Below are positions 57,963 through 64,000 of a stretch of DNA of 64,000 nucleotides, piece after piece. The stretch is from Sternotherus odoratus (Eukaryota; Chordata; Testudines; Kinosternidae). Numbering within the stretch: the stretch's first letter is position 1; every line of letters begins with the position of its first letter. The notes beneath the pieces are model-generated. The model was not told where the DNA came from and searched no databases. It worked only from the letters and a program-made list of their open reading frames with translations. The position numbers and the translations under genes are program-made. Where the stretch lies: positions 95,865,340 to 95,929,339 of the forward strand of contig JAVMKO010000002.1 in assembly GCA_032164245.1 (NCBI GenBank). Reading direction: 5' to 3'.

Positions 57963-58491
57963 CAGGGCCGGCGACATGGGGGTACTACGGGTAGAGCTGT
58001 ACCGGGCCCCCCGACTTTAGGGGGGCCCCGGTACAGCTCTACCCGTAGTCATCCGGCGCGGCTCTCCCCCGGACGAGCGCCTGTCCCCGGCCGGAGCAGA
58101 GAGCCCGGCCAGCGGCAGCGGCTCAGTCTGGGGGAGGGAGGGAGGGAGCAGCAAGGGAGGCTCTCGCTGCTCCCCGGCTCTCCGGTCTCGCTGTTGCCAG
58201 CTGGTGGGGGGAGCGCCGGCTGGGCTGGGGAGCCCCCAGCCGCTGTCAGCTGGGGGGGGGGGGAGCGCCGGCTGGGCTGGGGGCTCCCCAGCCGCTGTCA
58301 GCTGGGGGGGGGGGAGTGCCGGCTGGGTTGGGGGGGGCGGCTGGGCTGGGGGCCCCCCAACTGCTGTTGGCTGGGCTGGGGGGGGGGCCCGGCTGGGCTG
58401 GGGGGGGCCCAGCCGCTGTCGGCTGGGCTGGGCTGGGGGCCCCCCCAAACTATTAGAGTAGGGGGCCCCCAAATTTCTGTCGCCGGCCCTG
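57963..58491. mobile_element. Non-autonomous hAT element (529 bp)
   Basis: Perfect 8-bp duplication CTGAGATG (57955-57962 and 58492-58499). The inverted ends are CAGGGCCGGCGACA and TGTCGCCGGCCCTG (14 of 14). Inside are a near-perfect hairpin (57984-58049) and a GC-rich minisatellite (about 58195-58440) of 'gagcgccggctgggctgggg' units. Confidence 0.9.
57984..58049. repeat. Inverted repeat near the hAT left end
   Basis: Left arm ACTACGGGTAGAGCTGTACC... and right arm ending GGTACAGCTCTACCCGTAGT pair over about 29 bp with one C/G indel and a short loop around 'gactttag'. Confidence 0.85.
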
Positions 58492-58499
58492 CTGAGATG

Positions 58500-58742
58500 T
58501 CAGTCTTGAATTACCTGTCGTGGTCTCTCAACCTCGTACATGTTGTCACTCTGGAGTGACTCATGACTGTGACTGCCTACCTCAGGGCAGACTGTCAGAA
58601 AACAGGGTAGACACCCCAAACTGGTGGGGTGTTCCATAATTGGCCAGTGACAGATGTGAACTCCTGGATCACTATAACAGTCTTATTATGGAGTCACAGT
58701 GTCCAGTCTATCTTGCCACCAAAGCAAGCTGGACTTAGTGCA
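58500..58742. other. No recognisable feature
   Basis: Short spacer between hAT elements. Confidence 0.4.
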
Positions 58743-58893
58743 GGGGTGAAAGTAACTTAAGGGACTTATTGATACACAGTGTGGGGGTCCTGAGTAGGAG
58801 GGAGGGCGCTCAGATGGAAGGGACAGGGCCTCAGGCGGAAGCTGTGGGGCCTTTAAATCACTGGGCCCTTTAAATCGCCACCACTACCTTAAA
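58743..58893. mobile_element. Truncated hAT MITE (family of 5022-5478)
   Basis: Starts at about CAGGGGTGAAAGTAACTTAA and contains 'gggccctttaaatcgcca', as in 5022-5478. The right end is missing where the short repeat begins. Confidence 0.65.
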
Positions 58894-58896
58894 CAA

Positions 58897-59005
58897 GATG
58901 AGGAATACTTGTGGCACCTTAGAGACTAACCAATTTATTTCAGCATAAGCTTTTGTGGGCTATAGCCCACTTCATCGGATGCATAGAATGGAACACACAG
59001 AAGTA
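58897..59005 (+). repeat. CCCACTTCATCGGATGCA-family repeat, copy
   Basis: 'gatgaggaatacttgtggca', 'gcataagcttttgtgggcta' and the core CCCACTTCATCGGATGCA follow in order. It is in the same orientation as the copy at 59194-59288 and continues into sequence that forms the left part of the foldback. Confidence 0.75.
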
Positions 59006-59094
59006 AGATGTATTTATACACACAGAAAGCATAAAAAGTTGGAAATTACCATACCAATTCTAAGAGGCTGTTTAATTTGGATGAGCCATTATCA

Positions 59095-59377
59095 GCAGGA
59101 GAAAAAAAACCTTTTGTAGTGATAATCAAGTGATGTGTCTGACAGTTGACAAGAAGGTGTCATTACACTAATTGAATCTATTTCCCTAGTTAATAAGATG
59201 AGGAAGACTTGTGGCAACTTAGAGACTAACCAGTTTATTTCAGCATAAGCTTTCATGGGCTATAGCCCACTTCATCGGATGCAATGACCCCTAGTTAAGT
59301 TTGTGTTCTAACTGCCTGGTGGTTAGAACACCTTCTTGTCACTTGATTATCACTACAAAAGGTTTTTTTTCTCCTGC
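59095..59377. repeat. Foldback: perfect 39-bp inverted arms
   Basis: Arms 59095-59133 (GCAGGAGAAAAAAAACCTTT...) and 59339-59377 are exact complements. Inside, 'gacaagaaggtgt' (59149-59161) pairs with 'acaccttcttgtc' (59328-59340), leaving a bulge of about 15 bp on the left arm. The loop holds a separate repeat insertion (59194-59288). Confidence 0.88.
59194..59288 (+). repeat. SINE-like repeat with 10-bp target duplication
   Basis: A 95-bp insert carrying 'gacttgtggcaacttagaga' and the core CCCACTTCATCGGATGCA, flanked by CCCTAGTTAA at 59184-59193 and 59289-59298. It was inserted into the loop of the foldback and is therefore the younger of the two. Confidence 0.8.
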
Positions 59378-59690
59378 ACCTACTGCTCAAATGAACCCAA
59401 AAGCAATTAAGGCAAAAGCTTTTCTGCACAACAGGAACTGAAACTCCCTAGATTTGCAAAATGACAATACCAGCAGTTGCTCCAGTGTAAAGATTGATTG
59501 AACATAATATAGCTATATAATGAAATACAAAACATTGTGACATATTTATAAACCTTGAATTGACCTCAAAAGTTTAGGATGTGTTTTCCCTGATTCTGAA
59601 TATAATTAAAAAAGCTCATTCAAACTGATGAGGCCTCATGAAAGCAGCAGCTCTTTTTTTTTAATTACTTAAATTATTTTAATAATTATA

Positions 59691-59785
59691 GGGGGGGAAA
59701 AAGGAGTCCTTGTGGCATCTTAGAGAGTAACAGATTTGTCTGGGCATAAGCTTTTGTGGGCTAAAACCCACTTCATCAGATGCAA
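59691..59785 (+). repeat. CCCACTTCATCGGATGCA-family repeat, diverged copy
   Basis: 'ggagtccttgtggcatctta', 'gcataagcttttgtgggcta' and CCCACTTCATCAGATGCA. It is preceded by a G-run and AT-rich sequence; the target repeat is not clear. Confidence 0.7.
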
Positions 59786-59789
59786 TTAT

Positions 59790-61580
59790 TATACACTTAA
59801 GATAAACTATCATTTAAAATTATGGTAATTTAAATCTTATTACAGGTTTTCATAATTTCATATTTAATTTTAAACAGGTTCATTTTTAAAAGAAAAATGT
59901 ATTTAATTTAAATGTAAAAAAATCTGATTTAAATAACTTAAAAAAATTATTATTATTATCCACCATGGCACCCAGGTGGAGATCAGCCTACACTCTGAAG
60001 CCCCCATTCCTATTTAAACATTCAGACTATCCTTGAAATGTCTAAATCTGCCCTGGCTCTTCCAAAATATACTTTTTTCTGCTGACTAATTGAACTCATT
60101 CCACCAAATCTCAGGATCTTGAAAAACCCCTGAGCAACTGTGACAGGTGTAGGCTCTGGACTAATGAATCTTTGTGATGTAACTGCAGTTTTTGATTAGG
60201 TGCCCAGATTCCCAAAAAAGGCCTTTTTTATTTCCTTGTGAATAGGAGGAGGAGAAAATATTTGATTGTAGGTTCACATCCTGGACTGAACAAGTCCAGG
60301 GCTAGCCTCATTCCAGCTGGACATTAGATATCTAATTTTGTTTCCAGTGAAAGTGGGGCTGTCAGCATATTTGAAGGAGTCAGAGCAGATGGAAAAATAA
60401 AGCTGGCATTGCAGATTTTGAGAACTGATTAGATTGGAAAGGCTGTAAGTGAGTTACGGCTGTCATACATTGGTCAAGTCATGGACCTGATATTCTCTGC
60501 TAATTATTTAGGACATCTGGCAAGTACAGGGATTGTGTGTGAGTAGAGGTACTTGCTGGACAGCAGATAACCAAAGAGCTATGTGACTTTTAAAAAATGT
60601 AGTATTACCAGTCCCACGCATTGAAATATCATGAGTCGGGTCCCCAGAAAATCATGGGATTGGCTTAAAATTTTAAAAATATACATAAAGTTTATGTTCT
60701 AACTGCCTGGTGGCTTTTGAGACTTTAGTTTCATGTTTTCAAGCTTCTCTCTGCAACCATGAGGACTAGACACTTCTTTTTCTTTAAAATGATTTTTTCC
60801 ACATGATTCCACAAGCCATTGCTGTAAGAAAAGCACCAACTGTTACAAATTATATCTATATGACACAGATGATAAAATCATGTGAGTCGATAGTACTGAA
60901 AATGTTGTTATAAATCTTTGGGCTTGTGTAAAGTATCAGATTATCTTGTCTACAAAACAGGCAAAGATGCCCCACTTTGCCTGGAGCAAACGCTTCCAGG
61001 GATTTAGGGTGAAATTCATCCTTGTACAGAGGGCCAGCACAAATCTTACATGCCCACAATAAGGGCTGAATAGGATCTAAGTGGTACATAGGCCCTGTAT
61101 TGGACGGGGAGGAGAGTGTGTATGCAAAGGGCTTTGCTCAGGGGTATATGTTACCCTCAAAATTAGTACAGTCTCCATAGCTCATTCAGTTCTGGGCCTT
61201 TGCTGAGCTTGCTAACAAGGACGCCAAGTAGATGTGATGGTTTTTGTGAAGTAGACTCCCGGACTTAGACTAAAACCACCAGCTCATTTCAAAAGCTGAC
61301 AAATGCCAACAGCTTTCAGTGACAAGTGCCCATATCTGAATGTAAACTGGTGACCTAGAAGCAAAAGCCTCTTGTGTCATTTTGCCAATCTCCTGAACCA
61401 AGTAGTTCCTCCCACCTCATTTTTAAGGCGAGCAGAACACTTGACTGCGCTGCTGCATGTGCTATCCTGGTGTGGTTCCATTGCTTGTCTCTCTCTCTCT
61501 CTCCAGTTTGACAAGGCACAGGACAACCTGCAACTGAAGCCCCCATTTCTCCTGTTCAGAACCAGCACCTTGTTCACAGT
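59790..61580. other. No gene; one ancient repeat-like patch
   Basis: About 60605-60850 ('aaatcatgggattggctta', 'ctgcaaccatgaggactaga') resembles a dispersed turtle repeat. It shares 'gttctaactgcctggtgg' with 59300-59330. The rest is AT-rich and unassigned. Confidence 0.4.
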
Positions 61581-61683
61581 TGGGCCAGATTCTGAGCTTA
61601 GTGACACCAGTCTGACTCCAGAGTGAAACCTCTGGACTGATGATGGAGATATGCATGTGTCACTGACAGCAGAATCTGGCCCA
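61581..61683. repeat. Palindromic ancient MITE-like repeat
   Basis: Perfect 13-bp inverted ends TGGGCCAGATTCT (61581-61593) and AGAATCTGGCCCA (61671-61683), with inner 'agtgacaccag' and 'gtgtcact' also paired. It is the clearest copy of the old family sampled near 17312, 26460-26600, 32420-32600 and 53035-53190. Confidence 0.7.
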
Positions 61684-62803
61684 TTATATGGCGTGACCCT
61701 TTTTAACCATGCCACACCTTCTGACTTGAGGAACAGCGTCAGCTATGAGCTGAGCCATGAGCTGAGGGGTGGGGGGGGCTTTTGAAGGTAGGATTGTAGA
61801 AATAGTGATGGAAGCTCTGGAAACTTAAGTTCTTTTATTAAAAAGTGTGAATTTCCCCCTCCATAGAACAATAGGGGGGAATTGGGTCAGATTGAGCACT
61901 CTGGATGGTCATACTTGTGTAAAATTATTATTTTATTTAAGAACTCCAGGACAAGGATAAGAACCTGCAAAAGAGCCAGTCCTTTTGAGATTCACAACAT
62001 ACGTATTGTTTTATATAAATTAGATGGATGTATCTGAATCTGGTGCTTCTCACTGTGGGTAAATATCTTACTAGTTTTGCTGAAATAAGCTTGCTATGTT
62101 TTTCTTAGCTTTTGTGTCGTTAAAGTGGCGCTTGCTACCTGCAACAGTGAGCTGTTCTTGTGAAAGATGTTTGTAGGAAAAGCTGCACTTAGTCCAGTTA
62201 AAGGTAGTGATGAAATGACCAGTAGAAGACCGTTACTTCCCTTGCTAAATCTGTTTCTTAAAAGTATCTTGTCCAACAGTGGTCATGACTAGACCTTGAT
62301 TCTAGGCCTGGGCAGCAGGAGGTAAATATTGTATCTAGGTTAATTCCTAAAGAATCCAATTTGGAACTTGCAGCCAGACACGTATATTGTTTCTTGAGAT
62401 TGTCAATATTTAAAGAAGAGTTTCGCCTTCAGCCCTGCCTTTTAGTTATCATGCAGCTGATTCATTCCCACAGCTCAAAGCTAAGGTGATCATTTCTTCT
62501 TTGGAGAAGGAAACCCGGTTGGGGGGGGGGGAGGGAGCGCAGGGGGAGAAGAGGTGAGGGGATTTTGATCTCCCTGTTTCTTATTCTGTCTGCACAAACA
62601 TATCAAAGTGTTCTAAATCAGCAGTTTTGTGCAAACTTTTGGTGTTCTCCCTGTTTTAAGAAAATGATTGTAGCAGCTTGTAAATTTACAGCTGTGGAGA
62701 GGACAGAGCTTTGTATCACATAGAATCAAATGCTGAACAACGTCCTCCTGAAAGACTAGTGCTGATGATAATATAAGAGCTATCCGGGCACTAAACCCCA
62801 ACA
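61684..62803. other. No recognisable feature
   Basis: G-runs at about 61770-61778 and 62520-62530. No coding or mobile-element evidence. Confidence 0.4.
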
Positions 62804-62811
62804 GAGTAGAA

Positions 62812-63602
62812 CAGGGATCTCAAACTTAAATTACCCTGAGGTCCACATGAGGACTGGTACATTGGCCCGAAGGCCGTATCACTGAAACCTTTCCATACAA
62901 TGATACAAAAGTATAATAAAAAATGAAAAGTAATATAGTATGCCATTAAAAGTCAATGTATTAACTTTTTAAAAATTGTAATACAAAGAGTAGTTTTAAT
63001 AAAATATAAACACCTGTAACTATTCCTTATGTGGTCAGTAACACTTATGATGATCTACACTAACAGTCTATCAACATAGCTGTAACGGCAGGAACTTTTT
63101 AAAGTAACTATTCATACAAAATACATTGCCACTTTTAACAAACATTCTTCCCAACTACTCACAGCAAAGAATCATACATGCTGAACTTCATACCTTAGAC
63201 TTCTTGTCTAGTCATGAGATCCTGCCCTGCCCAGCCTCTTCCCATCCCTTCTCCACCCCCATTTCAACCCCTTCCCCAAAGTCCCCGTCCCAACTCCTCC
63301 CCCTCCCTGCTCCTATTCCATCCCCTTCCCCAAATCCCTGCCCTGGCCCGCCTCTCCTCCTCCTCCGAGCATGCCCCGTCCCCAATCCTCCCCCCACCAT
63401 ACCGGAAAGTCCTATGTGCCGCCAAACAGCTGTTTGGTGGCGGGAAGTGCTGGGAGGTAGGCGGCGGAGCGGGGATGTGGTGCGCTCCAGGTTGGGGGGT
63501 GAGGGGATATTGGCTGCTGGTGGAGTTGGCGCCTATGGCAGCCTGCAGGAAGTAGCTCCACAGGCTGCATGCGGCCCATGGGCCACATGTTTGAGACCCC
63601 TG
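62812..63602. mobile_element. Non-autonomous hAT element (791 bp)
   Basis: Ends CAGGGATCTCAAACTTAAA and CACATGTTTGAGACCCCTG. Flanks GAGTAGAA (62804-62811) and GGGTAGAG (63603-63610) agree at 6 of 8, a decayed duplication. The left half is AT-rich. The right half has a C/T-rich tract (about 63222-63400), then 'aacagctgtttggtggcggg' and 'ggctgcatgcggcccatgg'. No transposase frame. Confidence 0.8.
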
Positions 63603-63839
63603 GGGTAGAGCATGGCACATGGATAAGGATATGTATAAATACACAATAGCTCTCAAGGTTTGCATTTGAGGCTTTTTTTAATTAATAAAGAATCCAATTT
63701 CAAAAACAGATCAAAATGCTGCAAGAAGAAACTGCAAGATTCCTCTCCCTCTCCCCCTCCCCCACCCTCCTGCTGTTCCCTCCATGTGTGGACCTAACTC
63801 CCATTGATTCTAAAGGCAGTTCCATGTGTCTCAGGACCC

Positions 63840-63923
63840 ACAGGGCGCTAAATCTTATTTTGTTGTTGTCTGTTTGTATATATAGCACCATGAGGTCCCA
63901 ATCAGGGATCAGTTGTTCTAGGC
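63840..63923 (+). repeat. Ancient amniote dispersed repeat, 5' part
   Basis: 'tattttgttgttgtctgttt' and 'agcaccatgaggtcccaatc' belong to the family of 31910-32025. It is cut at 63924 by the next hAT element. Confidence 0.6.
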
Positions 63924-64000
63924 CAGAGGTGGGCAAACTACGGCCCGCAGGTCACATTGTGGCCCACAGGCCATTTTTATTCGGCCCGCAAAGGGCCGCG
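63924..64000. mobile_element. hAT element, left end, continues past the window
   Basis: CAGAGGTGGGCAAACTACGG followed by 'cccgcaggtcacattgtggc' is a hAT-type terminus that I recognise. Its right end and duplication lie outside the window. Confidence 0.65.

Noticed and set aside
57948..58559. Open frame of 203 codons on the plus strand
   Set aside because: It lies within the hAT element 57963-58491; the peptide is a translated minisatellite.

Overview
The window is repeat-rich, non-coding nuclear DNA from a non-avian sauropsid, most likely a turtle. The basis is the repeat spectrum: reverse-oriented CR1 LINEs with sauropsid-type 3' ends, many short hAT and PIF/Harbinger MITEs whose sequences I recognise from turtle genomes, a very abundant short repeat with the core CCCACTTCATCGGATGCA, MIR/CORE-type SINE remnants and LTR fragments. 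The order-level call is inference; species cannot be read from this. I found no intact protein-coding host gene, no tRNA or rRNA gene and no CRISPR. Long open frames here are mostly translations of GC-rich MITE cores.

Layout. 1-1363: LTR-type element cut by a 208-bp snapback repeat with a 13-bp target duplication. 2.0-5.5 kb: reverse CR1 pieces invaded by a solo LTR and two hAT MITEs. 6.6-8.4 kb: a 5'-truncated reverse CR1 with recognisable ORF2 fragments. 9.2-9.7 kb: another hAT MITE. 12.9-14.6 kb: Harbinger-type MITEs plus a hAT insertion. 15.8-17.2 kb: reverse LTR-type element carrying a TA-flanked DNA transposon. 18.2-19.0 kb: hAT element containing a perfect 42-bp hairpin. 20.0-21.5 kb: decayed PIF/Harbinger transposase copy with a MITE nested in it and a SINE-like piece nested in that MITE. 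23.8-30.5 kb: quieter DNA with only ancient repeats and one octamer-type dyad. 30.5-31.3 kb: CR1 tail with a hAT insertion. 33.9-43.7 kb: Harbinger and hAT MITEs, a forward CR1 tail and MIR pieces. 49.4-53.6 kb: pogo/Tigger-type MITE and several Harbinger MITEs. 53.8-55.06 kb: intronless, frameshifted PGAM5 retrocopy with a 28-base poly(A). 55.9-64.0 kb: hAT MITEs, a foldback of the short repeat, and another hAT element running off the window end.

No genes here act together. The content records successive mobilisation by LINE machinery (CR1, SINE-like repeats, PGAM5 retrocopy) and by cut-and-paste transposases (hAT with 8-bp duplications, PIF/Harbinger with 3-bp, pogo/mariner with TA). Family assignments rest on recognised sequence, terminal repeats and target duplications read by eye; no database search was run.
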